The notes under the pieces were generated by a model, which saw nothing but the letters and a program-made list of their open reading frames with translations, had not been told where the DNA came from and searched no databases. Below are positions 1-5,240 of a stretch of DNA of 18,329 nucleotides, in pieces. The stretch comes from Pseudomonadota bacterium. Its GTDB lineage: Bacteria; Pseudomonadota; Alphaproteobacteria; RF32; CAG-239. The translations under genes and the position numbers were made by a program. The DNA is taken from contig JAHALQ010000025.1 in the NCBI GenBank assembly GCA_018362935.1, positions 1 to 18,329 on the forward strand, given 5' to 3'. Each line of letters starts with the position of its first letter. The stretch's first letter is position 1.

Positions 1-1
1 C

Positions 2-331
2 ATTTATAAATATGACACGGGCAACTGCCCAAGCCCGAAGATAATCGGGACGGACAAATGCGCGGGCAAGGCCTCGACCTGTTCCTGCCCGGCGACGGTG
101 ACCTGCGGCACCGGCATTACCTGCAAAACGAAAGCGCCGGTAGGATGCACCGGATGCATCGAGTGCAATACCTGCCCGTTCAACGGGACATACGCTTCGT
201 GCCCAACCGGATATGTCTGCAAATATGAAGAATGTTCGAAAAAATATTACATTACCGGCTGTGCGGTCGGCAACATCAACATCGCTGAAAACACATGGTA
301 CGGATGTTGGATGAAAAAACTGGCAAAGTAA
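2..331 (+). CDS. Cysteine-rich protein, 3' part only (5' end outside window)
   Basis: The frame is open from base 2 to the TAA at 329-331 and gives 109 residues, 15 of them cysteine, often as CxxC or CP pairs (for example GCTGCIECNTCPF). No start belonging to this gene is visible; an internal GTG at 98 is not convincing because the cysteine pattern continues upstream of it. The last 36 residues, from KYEEC to WMKKLAK, are nearly repeated in the truncated gene at the other end of the window on the opposite strand. The regular Cys spacing suggests a disulfide-bonded, secreted or surface protein, but no family can be named. The next cysteine-rich gene starts 25 bases after the stop, so the two are probably co-transcribed. 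Coding status is well supported by the paralogue; function is unknown. Confidence 0.85.
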   Translation: MYKYDTGNCPSPKIIGTDKCAGKASTCSCPATVTCGTGITCKTKAPVGCTGCIECNTCPFNGTYASCPTGYVCKYEECSKKYYITGCAVGNINIAENTWYGCWMKKLAK

Positions 332-542
332 TTGTAAACTCATGAGGAGAAAAGAAATGAAAAAGACAAGTTTATTAGCGGGAGCGGCGCTGCTGCTTTG
401 CGCCCACGCCGCAACGGCCGCCGAGAATTACACTTGCGCAGCGCCTCCGACCTGCGCCCAACTCGGGTATAATCAATCCGTTTCCGATTGTTCCGGTAAA
501 AAAATGCTCAAATGCCCTTTTGACACAAGCAAAGTTTTCTGT
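219..542 (+). repeat. Left copy of 324-base inverted repeat (pairs with 18006-18329)
   Basis: This stretch aligns without a single gap to the reverse complement of 18006-18329. It covers the 3' end of one cysteine-rich gene, the 25-base spacer, and the first 62 codons of the next gene. Bases 308-363 are identical to the reverse complement of 18185-18240. The 89 bases before that (219-307) show 18 mismatches by hand count, about 80 percent identity. Similarity stops at codon 62 of the downstream genes. Confidence 0.9.
345..349 (+). promoter_or_regulatory. Ribosome binding site that decides the start at 357
   Basis: AGGAG at 345-349 lies seven bases before the ATG at 357. It sits inside the reading frame if the earlier ATG at 342 is used, so 357 is the better start; it also gives a clean signal peptide beginning MKKTSLL. 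The same arrangement occurs in the right-hand paralogue. Confidence 0.7.
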
Positions 543-1013
543 GGCGGAGTTAACGGTAATTGCGTTGCTGAAGGCTATTCAAAAGAGGACGTGTTACTAT
601 ATTGTTTAGCAGGGTCAACGAAAAAACATTGTCCGTATGATTCCTCGTATACTAAATGTGTCACAGATTGTCCGGCTGCCGGATTTACGTATCGATGTGC
701 TCCAAACGAGCTCTGTATATCTAAATGTTCCACTACCCAGAAAAAGTTTGATTGTCCAGCTGACCCCCACTATTATAAGTGTGTTTCTTCCGGCAACGGT
801 ACCATAGTCTTAAAGGACATATGTTCTGAGGGCTTTACTATGACAGATACAGATAAAGTCAAGGCTTGCAAGAATGGTCTGTATGCGTTGGGTATCAAAT
901 CGACACAAGGACATCCATGTTACCGCTGCGGAACACCTGCTGAATGCCCCAACGGAATGAAATGTGATATTATATTGAACAACGGAGCTCTCGTGCTGCC
1001 TCAGGCTCCATAA
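357..1013 (+). CDS. Secreted cysteine-rich repeat protein
   Basis: A 218-residue protein. Residues 1-22 form a Sec signal peptide (two lysines, a hydrophobic stretch LLAGAALLL, then small residues AATAA), predicting export to the periplasm or surface. The mature part has 21 cysteines in about 195 residues. Three units of 30-38 residues can be seen at 33-62, 69-101 and 105-142. Each has the pattern C-x3-G-Y/F ... C ... K-x(1-2)-CP-x-D ... C, as in LKCPFDTSKVFC, HCPYDSSYTKC and DCPADPHYYKC. A degenerate fourth unit may begin at residue 156. Residues 1-62 match the gene at 17568-18191 residue for residue in length; after Cys62 the two are unrelated. The leader-coding part is GC-rich (62 percent in 361-420) and the tail is AT-richer (37 percent in 601-660, hand counts), suggesting a mosaic gene. 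No known family is recognised; a surface, adhesion or antigen role is only a guess. Confidence 0.9.
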   Translation: MKKTSLLAGAALLLCAHAATAAENYTCAAPPTCAQLGYNQSVSDCSGKKMLKCPFDTSKVFCGGVNGNCVAEGYSKEDVLLYCLAGSTKKHCPYDSSYTKCVTDCPAAGFTYRCAPNELCISKCSTTQKKFDCPADPHYYKCVSSGNGTIVLKDICSEGFTMTDTDKVKACKNGLYALGIKSTQGHPCYRCGTPAECPNGMKCDIILNNGALVLPQAP

Positions 1014-1028
1014 ATCCGCTTTGTAAAA

Positions 1029-1063
1029 AAGCCCTCTCCTTTATGCGGAGAGGGCTTCTTTTT
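1029..1063 (+). terminator. Rho-independent terminator of left cysteine-rich genes
   Basis: GCCCTCTCC (1031-1039) pairs with GGAGAGGGC (1047-1055) around a seven-base loop, preceded by A's and followed by TTCTTTTT. It lies 15 bases after the stop codon at 1013. Confidence 0.92.
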
Positions 1064-1112
1064 ATCCGCAAAATTTATTTTGGGGCAACCGTACTTTATT
1101 TGGAGTAAGATT

Positions 1113-1199
1113 ATGGTTTCCTTGGATAAAATTCGCAAGATAAAACTTGTCGAAACGCATATCAGCGAATCCTGTTTGTCAACATTCTGGTCTATATAG
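1113..1199 (+). CDS. Possible 28-residue small ORF
   Basis: ATG at 1113 is preceded by GGAG at 1102-1105 with seven bases between, and the frame runs 28 codons to TAG at 1197-1199. The peptide begins MVSLDKIRKIKLVETH and is basic at the N-terminus. It sits between the terminator of the left cysteine-rich gene and the end of the convergent ferritin gene. No homologue is recognised. The good ribosome binding site is the only support, so this may be chance. Confidence 0.18.
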   Translation: MVSLDKIRKIKLVETHISESCLSTFWSI

Positions 1200-1221
1200 A
1201 CAAAAATGTCAATGATTAAAA

Positions 1222-1257
1222 CCGCGATTGTTTTGTCGCTTTTATATATCTATTTAA
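1222..1257 (-). terminator. Weak candidate terminator after the ferritin gene
   Basis: Read on the - strand, GCGA and TCGC pair around an eight-base loop, with an A run before and GGTTTTA after. The stem is short and imperfect. It lies just past the stop of the gene ending at 1267 and is the only terminator-like structure there. Confidence 0.25.
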
Positions 1258-1266
1258 AACAATGTG

Positions 1267-1782
1267 TTAGGCACTTTGCATGTTCGCGCCGAGTTCAGCG
1301 CCCATACGGATGTCTTCTTCAAAATCGCCGATTTCCTGCTCATGTTCCAGTTCTTCCTTAAGAATGTCTGCGGCCATATGGAAAGTCGCGTAATCTTTGC
1401 CGAATGTCATGTCGCAAATCTGCTGATAACGGACGATTGCGCAGCGTTCGGCATCCAGATTTTGTTTCAAAAGGTTCATAACATAGGGTTGGGTCGGTGC
1501 GTCATAACGGCAGGAGGCCACCCGTTCAAACTCATTGGGGTTCAAAATCGGCGTGCCGCCGAGTTCGATAATCCTGGTCGCGACTTTAGTGGCATGATCA
1601 AGTTCTTCGTTGGCATGTTCCATAAATTCCTTGATAATTGCGGTGCGCATCGGGCCGACGGCAACTTGCGCGCCAATCCAATACTGATAATAGGCCAGCC
1701 ATTCTTCGGCATAAGCGACATTAAGAATCTTCAAAAGTTCATCATGGTCGACTTTAGAAATTTTTTGAGCTACCTGTCCCAT
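1267..1782 (-). CDS. Ferritin-like Dps-like protein (DPSL/bacterioferritin-related)
   Basis: A 171-residue four-helix ferritin-family protein. The di-iron ligand pattern is visible: E26/E27 in YAEEWLAYYQY, E59/E60 and H63 in EELDHA, E112 in DAERC, and E143/E144 with H147 in ILKEELEHE. Such proteins oxidise and store iron and use up hydrogen peroxide in the cytoplasm. Two cysteines, C114 and C123, flank the fourth-ligand region (ERCAIVRYQQIC), as in the Dps-like thioferritin group described in archaea and Bacteroides. Placing it there rather than in classical Dps or Bfr is inference; no haem-binding Met is evident. AAGGAG stands seven bases before the ATG at 1782. It is transcribed divergently from rpe across a 131-base region that holds an inverted repeat. 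An oxidative-stress or iron role is likely. Confidence 0.9.
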   Translation of the reverse strand: MGQVAQKISKVDHDELLKILNVAYAEEWLAYYQYWIGAQVAVGPMRTAIIKEFMEHANEELDHATKVATRIIELGGTPILNPNEFERVASCRYDAPTQPYVMNLLKQNLDAERCAIVRYQQICDMTFGKDYATFHMAADILKEELEHEQEIGDFEEDIRMGAELGANMQSA

Positions 1783-1833
1783 CGTTATCTCCTTTGTGTG
1801 AAATTAAATCTAACGGACAGATAATCATCAAAA

Positions 1834-1887
1834 GGAATATATCAAGGTCTGAAAATAGCTTTGCTTTTTTATTATATTGATATATCC
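1834..1887. promoter_or_regulatory. Inverted repeat in the ferritin/rpe divergent promoter region
   Basis: ATATATCAA at 1837-1845 and TTGATATAT at 1877-1885 are exact inverted copies. The match extends to GGA at 1834-1836 and to TCC ending at 1887 if one bulged base is allowed. The arms are 31 bases apart in the AT-rich gap between two divergent genes. This could be an operator, and TTGATA on the - strand could also serve as the -35 box of the ferritin gene. No regulator can be named from it. Confidence 0.3.
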
Positions 1888-1913
1888 TGATAGTATTATA
1901 AGAGGAGAAAAAC

Positions 1914-2555
1914 ATGACCGTCATTGCCCCCAGCATTTTGAGCGCCGATTTTGCCGATTTGAAAAATGAAATACAACGCCTGGCCGAGGCGGAAGCCGAT
2001 ATGATTCATCTCGATATAATGGACGGCCATTTTGTGCCGAATCTGACTTTCGGCCCGGCAGTCGTCAAAGCCATCCGCCCCTATGTCGGCTTGCCGTTTG
2101 ATGTCCATTTAATGGTGTCAAATCCCGACGATTTGATTACATGTTTTGCCAAAGCCGGCGCCGACATCATTACCGTCCATACCGAAGCCTGCCCGCATTT
2201 GGACAAGACTTTGTCAGAAATCCGCAAGCTCGGCTGCAAGGCCGGGGTTTCGCTCAATCCGTCAACGCCGGAACACATGCTGGAATATGTGCTGGACAAG
2301 GTTGACCAGATTTTAGTCATGTGCGTTAATCCCGGCTTCGGCGGGCAAAAGTTTATTCCGGCCCAGCTTGAAAAAATTGCCCGCGTCAAAAAAATGATTG
2401 ACGGCCGCGACATCCTGATTGAAGTCGACGGCGGCATAAATCCGCTGACCGCGGCTGAGGCGGTTGCTGCCGGGGCGGATATTCTGGTTGCCGGCACGGC
2501 CGTGTTTGAAGGCGGCGACTACGCCAAGAACATAGCCGCTTTAAGACAAAATTAA
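1914..2555 (+). CDS. rpe: Ribulose-phosphate 3-epimerase
   Basis: A 213-residue TIM-barrel enzyme that interconverts D-ribulose 5-phosphate and D-xylulose 5-phosphate in the cytoplasmic pentose phosphate pathway. Family motifs appear in order: APSILSADF at 5-13, HLDIMDGHFVPN at 32-43, DVHLMV at 63-68, NPGFGGQ at 139-145 and the phosphate-binding VDGGIN at 171-176. The metal-binding and acid-base residues H32, D34, H65 and D172 are all present. Length is normal. GAGGAG lies seven bases before the ATG. The next gene, phoB, follows after 53 bases with no terminator between, so read-through is possible. Nothing is unusual in the protein itself. Confidence 0.97.
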   Translation: MTVIAPSILSADFADLKNEIQRLAEAEADMIHLDIMDGHFVPNLTFGPAVVKAIRPYVGLPFDVHLMVSNPDDLITCFAKAGADIITVHTEACPHLDKTLSEIRKLGCKAGVSLNPSTPEHMLEYVLDKVDQILVMCVNPGFGGQKFIPAQLEKIARVKKMIDGRDILIEVDGGINPLTAAEAVAAGADILVAGTAVFEGGDYAKNIAALRQN

Positions 2556-2608
2556 CCGCGGTGCTTTAGTCTGGACTTAACAGTAAGAAACAGACGGGAG
2601 GATTGCCG

Positions 2609-3307
2609 ATGAAACATCTGGTCATGGTTATCGAAGATGAAGAAGCATTGGCTTTGATGCTGAAGTACAACCTTGAGAAAGAAGACTATGACGTCATCGT
2701 CGAAAGCCGCGGCAGTAAGGCGCTGGCCGAGATTGAAAAACATCATCCCTCGGTTATCCTGCTTGACTGGATGCTGCCGGAAATGTCCGGCGTCGACATC
2801 TGCAAGCTGATTCGTTCCAAACCCGATATTAAGAATATCCCCGTTATTATGCTGACCGCCAAAGGCGAAGAGGAAGACAAGGTTAAGGGGTTGACCGCCG
2901 GTGCCGACGATTATGTAACCAAGCCTTTTTCGGTGCCCGAGCTGATGGCGCGGGTCAAAACCCAGCTGCGCCGTGCGCCCGAGCCGACCGGCATCAAAGA
3001 GCTTGTATTTGAAGACATCCGTATGGACATGGTTGAGAAAAAAGTTTTCCGCGGCGAGAATTATATTCACCTCGGCCCGACCGAATTCCGACTGCTGCGG
3101 ATGTTAATGGAAACGCCGGGCAAGGTCTTTTCGCGCGAGTTTCTGCTTAAAAACGTCTGGGGCGACAATATTTATGTCGAATCCCGTACCGTAGACGTCC
3201 ATATCCGCCGACTGCGCAAATCGATGAACGAGTATGGACCGGATTATATCCGCACCGTCCGCGCCACCGGCTACGCGATTGATATTAATCCGCTGAGTGA
3301 AGAATAA
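2609..3307 (+). CDS. phoB: PhoB-type response regulator (OmpR/PhoB family)
   Basis: A 232-residue two-component response regulator. The receiver domain (about 1-120) has the acidic pocket E9/D10, phospho-acceptor D53 in LLDWMLPEMSG, T83 and K105. The C-terminal winged-helix domain (about 130-228) has the typical GPTEFRLLRML, VDVHIRRLRKS and VRATGYAI segments. Full-length similarity favours PhoB, the phosphate-starvation regulator, over other OmpR-type regulators. No phoR kinase, phoU or pst transporter gene is in the window, so the symbol rests on sequence alone. The start at 2609 is chosen because GGGAGGA ends six bases before it; the upstream in-frame TTG at 2603 would overlap that site. 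It converges on a small gene with stops 9 bases apart. Confidence 0.85.
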   Translation: MKHLVMVIEDEEALALMLKYNLEKEDYDVIVESRGSKALAEIEKHHPSVILLDWMLPEMSGVDICKLIRSKPDIKNIPVIMLTAKGEEEDKVKGLTAGADDYVTKPFSVPELMARVKTQLRRAPEPTGIKELVFEDIRMDMVEKKVFRGENYIHLGPTEFRLLRMLMETPGKVFSREFLLKNVWGDNIYVESRTVDVHIRRLRKSMNEYGPDYIRTVRATGYAIDINPLSEE

Positions 3308-3316
3308 TCGGATAAT

Positions 3317-3514
3317 TTACAAAGCCATGTCGTCGAGCATATCCTGCATTGTCGGGGTTCTGAGAGCATGCCACAGCTCGCGTTTGGTTTCAACCGGCAG
3401 CGTTTCCCACCGTCCTTCCAGTAGGTACAACCGGCAAATCAGCTGTCGCAGTTTGCGGCGGGTTAAATTGGTGTTTTCCGGAACGTCATTGTAAAGCGTT
3501 TGTGTTTCTGTCAA
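3317..3514 (-). CDS. Small hypothetical protein, TTG start
   Basis: A 65-residue protein read from a TTG start at 3514. GGGGAG stands seven bases before that TTG, while the first TTG of the frame at 3538 has no such site and would put the Shine-Dalgarno inside the coding region. The protein is rich in charged residues, with a helical basic segment (NLTRRKLRQLICRLYLLEG) and an acidic end (QDMLDDMAL). There is no signal peptide or membrane segment, so it is probably cytoplasmic. I do not recognise the family. It converges on phoB and lies just downstream, on the - strand, of a terminator-like hairpin at 3541-3571. Confidence 0.6.
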   Translation of the reverse strand: MTETQTLYNDVPENTNLTRRKLRQLICRLYLLEGRWETLPVETKRELWHALRTPTMQDMLDDMAL

Positions 3515-3540
3515 GGTTATTCTCCCCGAGTTTTGCAAAA

Positions 3541-3571
3541 CAAAACCGCCTTATCTAAAAAGAAAAGGCGG
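3541..3571 (-). terminator. Terminator-like hairpin on the - strand
   Basis: Read on the - strand, CCGCCTT pairs with AAGGCGG (3565-3571 with 3546-3552) and is followed by TTTTG. It would end a - strand transcript about 27 bases before the start of the small gene at 3514, or act in its leader. Confidence 0.45.
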
Positions 3572-3584
3572 GGAGCGCGAGGAT

Positions 3585-3613
3585 AAAAAACACCGTTGCT
3601 CCGGTGTTTTTTA
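3585..3613. terminator. Strong bidirectional terminator
   Basis: AAAAAACACCG (3585-3595) pairs perfectly with CGGTGTTTTTT (3602-3612) around a six-base loop. The A and T runs allow it to work in both directions. On + it could stop read-through from phoB past the small convergent gene. Confidence 0.75.
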
Positions 3614-3632
3614 CCGGAAGCGGCGTAAGTTC

Positions 3633-3676
3633 ACTTATTGAGCAAATGAAGCGTAAGCGAATGAAGCGAAATTAGT
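3633..3676 (+). repeat. Imperfect direct repeat, copy 1
   Basis: It begins with ACTTATTGAGC, continues with several AGCG units and ends GCGAAATTAGT. The same layout recurs at 3744-3788. Copy length is 44 bases. Confidence 0.5.
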
Positions 3677-3696
3677 GGACAAGTGACCACCGCGAA

Positions 3697-3728
3697 ATAA
3701 AAACAATCAAAGTAATGATTGTTTTTAT
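3697..3728. terminator. AT-rich perfect hairpin, possible bidirectional terminator
   Basis: ATAAAAACAATCA (3697-3709) and TGATTGTTTTTAT (3716-3728) form a 13-base perfect stem with a six-base loop. It lies between the two direct repeat copies. The stem is AT-rich, so termination is possible but not certain. Confidence 0.5.
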
Positions 3729-3743
3729 GAGACAGGCAATGAG

Positions 3744-3788
3744 ACTTATTGAGCTGACAAGCGACAGCGTCGTACAGCGAGATTTAGT
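3744..3788 (+). repeat. Imperfect direct repeat, copy 2
   Basis: It shares the first 11 bases ACTTATTGAGC with copy 1, then has the same run of AGCG units and ends GCGAGATTTAGT. Copy length is 45 bases. A more degenerate third version may start near 3801 (TTGTTGAGCGCAG). Confidence 0.5.
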
Positions 3789-3932
3789 CGGAATTGGGAG
3801 TTGTTGAGCGCAGAAAAACGCGAAACTTACGAAGCAAGAAGCAACTGTATCCAACGAACAGTCTGCCTTATTCGCCGTGCAGGCACGCTTATATCGGCAG
3901 CTCCCCATAACGGAGAGTTGTTGTTGGATAAA

Positions 3933-3969
3933 GGAGTTTCGATACTCCGCAGACGCAACACGCGTCTGC
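3933..3969. other. Two adjacent hairpins upstream of tgt
   Basis: GGAGT/ACTCC (3933-3948) is immediately followed by GCAGACGC/GCGTCTGC (3949-3956 with 3962-3969, five-base loop). No T-run follows, so this is not a terminator. It may be part of a structured RNA. The first hairpin looks a little like a tRNA T-arm, but no tRNA can be folded here. Confidence 0.4.
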
Positions 3970-4046
3970 ACCCGCTATCATAAAGCAACAAAGTTAATTT
4001 GCAATTAAATTTTTTACAGGGGTAGACGGCGCAAAAAGCAAAAAGC

Positions 4047-4075
4047 TTGCATTTTGGGCGGAACTGGGGCAATAT
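4047..4075 (+). promoter_or_regulatory. Candidate promoter of tgt
   Basis: TTGCAT at 4047-4052 and CAATAT at 4070-4075 are spaced by 17 bases and end 25 bases before the tgt start. The -10 box is poor (three of six consensus bases), so confidence is low. No preQ1 riboswitch motif was seen in the leader. Confidence 0.25.
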
Positions 4076-4100
4076 CTTTTGCCAAGAGAAAGGATAAATC

Positions 4101-5225
4101 ATGTCACTGCAATTTGAAGTCTTAAAAAAACACGGCAAAGCCCGCCGCGGCCGCCTTCACACCAAACACGGAATTGTCAACACGCCGGCCTTTATGCCTG
4201 TCGGCACCTGCGGCACCGTCAAAGCGATGATGCCGGAATCCGTCGCCGCCACCGGCGCCGAAATTCTGCTCGGCAATACCTATCATCTGATGCTGCGTCC
4301 CGGCGCCGATTTAGTCGAAAAAATGGGCGGACTGCACAAGTTTATGAACTGGGACAAGCCGATTCTGACCGATTCCGGCGGTTTTCAGGTGATGAGCCTG
4401 TCCGGCCTGCGCAAACTGAACGAAGACGGCGTTTGGTTCTCCTCACATGTTGACGGCAAAAAGTTTTTCCTTTCGCCCGAAGAATCAATGAAAATCCAGC
4501 ACAAGCTCGATTCGAACATCACCATGTGCTTTGACGAATGCGTCAAACTCCCGGCGCCGCACGAAGAAGTTGCCAAATCAATGGAAATGTCCATGCGCTG
4601 GGCCAAACGCAGCAAAGCGGCCTGGGTTAACCGCGACGGTTATGGCATTTTCGGCATTCAGCAGGGCGGCACTTACGAGGACTTGCGCCGCATTTCGGCC
4701 GACAAGCTTAAAGAAATCGGCTTTGACGGCTATGCCATCGGCGGCCTGGCTGTCGGCGAAGGGCAGGAAACCATGTTTGAGGTTTTGGACTATGCGCCGG
4801 GCATGCTGCCCGATGACAAGCCGCGCTACCTCATGGGTGTCGGCCGCCCGGATGATATTATGGGCGCGGTGCTGCGCGGGGTCGATATGTTCGACTGCGT
4901 TATGCCGACGCGCTCCGGCCGCACTTCGCAGGCTTTTACCGCCCGCGGCACCGTCAATATCCGCAATGCCCGCCACCGCGAGGATCCGCGCCCGCTGGAA
5001 GCCGAGTGCGACTGCCCCCTTTGCAAAAATTATAGCAGGGCATATATTCACCATTTGCAGAAATGCAACGAGGTTTTGGCCGTTATGCTGCTGACCTGGC
5101 ACAATATCCGTTATTATCAGCGCCTCATGCAGGGAATCCGCAATGCGCTTGACAACGGAATGCTGGATGAGTTTGCCAAAGAATTTTATGCCAAACAGGC
5201 CATGGGCGATATTGAAGAACTCTGA
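4101..5225 (+). CDS. tgt: tRNA-guanine transglycosylase (queuine tRNA-ribosyltransferase)
   Basis: A 374-residue enzyme that replaces guanine at position 34 of GUN-anticodon tRNAs with preQ1, the base-exchange step of queuosine synthesis. The family motifs are intact: FMPVGTCGTVKAM near 31, NTYHLMLRPG near 59, general acid D91 in LTDSGGFQVMS, the GIQQGG and GGLAVGE loops, and nucleophile D265 before the CVMPTRSGR segment. The zinc site is C303, C305, C308 and H334. Length is normal for the bacterial enzyme. AAGGAT precedes the ATG. The usual partner queA is not adjacent. The LOG-family gene follows after 15 bases, so the two are probably in one operon. The long leader upstream contains no recognisable preQ1 riboswitch. 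Confidence 0.97.
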   Translation: MSLQFEVLKKHGKARRGRLHTKHGIVNTPAFMPVGTCGTVKAMMPESVAATGAEILLGNTYHLMLRPGADLVEKMGGLHKFMNWDKPILTDSGGFQVMSLSGLRKLNEDGVWFSSHVDGKKFFLSPEESMKIQHKLDSNITMCFDECVKLPAPHEEVAKSMEMSMRWAKRSKAAWVNRDGYGIFGIQQGGTYEDLRRISADKLKEIGFDGYAIGGLAVGEGQETMFEVLDYAPGMLPDDKPRYLMGVGRPDDIMGAVLRGVDMFDCVMPTRSGRTSQAFTARGTVNIRNARHREDPRPLEAECDCPLCKNYSRAYIHHLQKCNEVLAVMLLTWHNIRYYQRLMQGIRNALDNGMLDEFAKEFYAKQAMGDIEEL

Positions 5226-5240
5226 TGAGAGAGGTGAAAC

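Larger units (their letters stand above)
3515..4100. other. Gene-less stretch with repeats and hairpins
   Basis: No convincing gene was found on either strand. The region holds three terminator-like hairpins (3541-3571, 3585-3612, 3697-3728), an imperfect direct repeat (3633-3676 and 3744-3788), further GCGAA-rich sequence up to about 3840, and two adjacent hairpins (3933-3948 and 3949-3969). From about 3990 it becomes the AT-rich leader of tgt. Longer open frames on the - strand at 3672-3971 and 3827-4138 have no good ribosome binding sites and unlikely composition. It may encode a structured RNA or be a degraded repeat element. Confidence 0.6.

Noticed and set aside
342..356. Earlier ATG at 342 as start of the left cysteine-rich gene (and its mirror at 18206)
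   Set aside because: It would place the AGGAG ribosome binding site inside the coding region; the ATG at 357 (18191) has ideal spacing and gives a clean signal peptide.
1861..1899. Sigma-70 promoter for rpe in the AT-rich gap
   Set aside because: TTGCTT with TATCCT at 16 bases, and TATTAT near 1894, are poor matches or badly spaced; too weak to list.
3933..3969. tRNA or tmRNA fragment
   Set aside because: The GGAGTTTCGATACTCC hairpin looks like a T-arm, but the loop size is wrong and no acceptor, D or anticodon arms fit. No tag-peptide frame was found.
3980..4100. preQ1 riboswitch ahead of tgt
   Set aside because: No preQ1-I type hairpin with an A-rich tail matching the known consensus was visible.
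3672..4138. Open frames on the - strand in the gene-less stretch (3672-3971 and 3827-4138)
   Set aside because: They overlap each other in different frames, cross strong hairpins, lack good ribosome binding sites and have no recognisable domain.
4531..5094. Long frame inside tgt in another reading frame
   Set aside because: It is a by-product of GC-biased codons; tgt is complete with all catalytic residues in its own frame.
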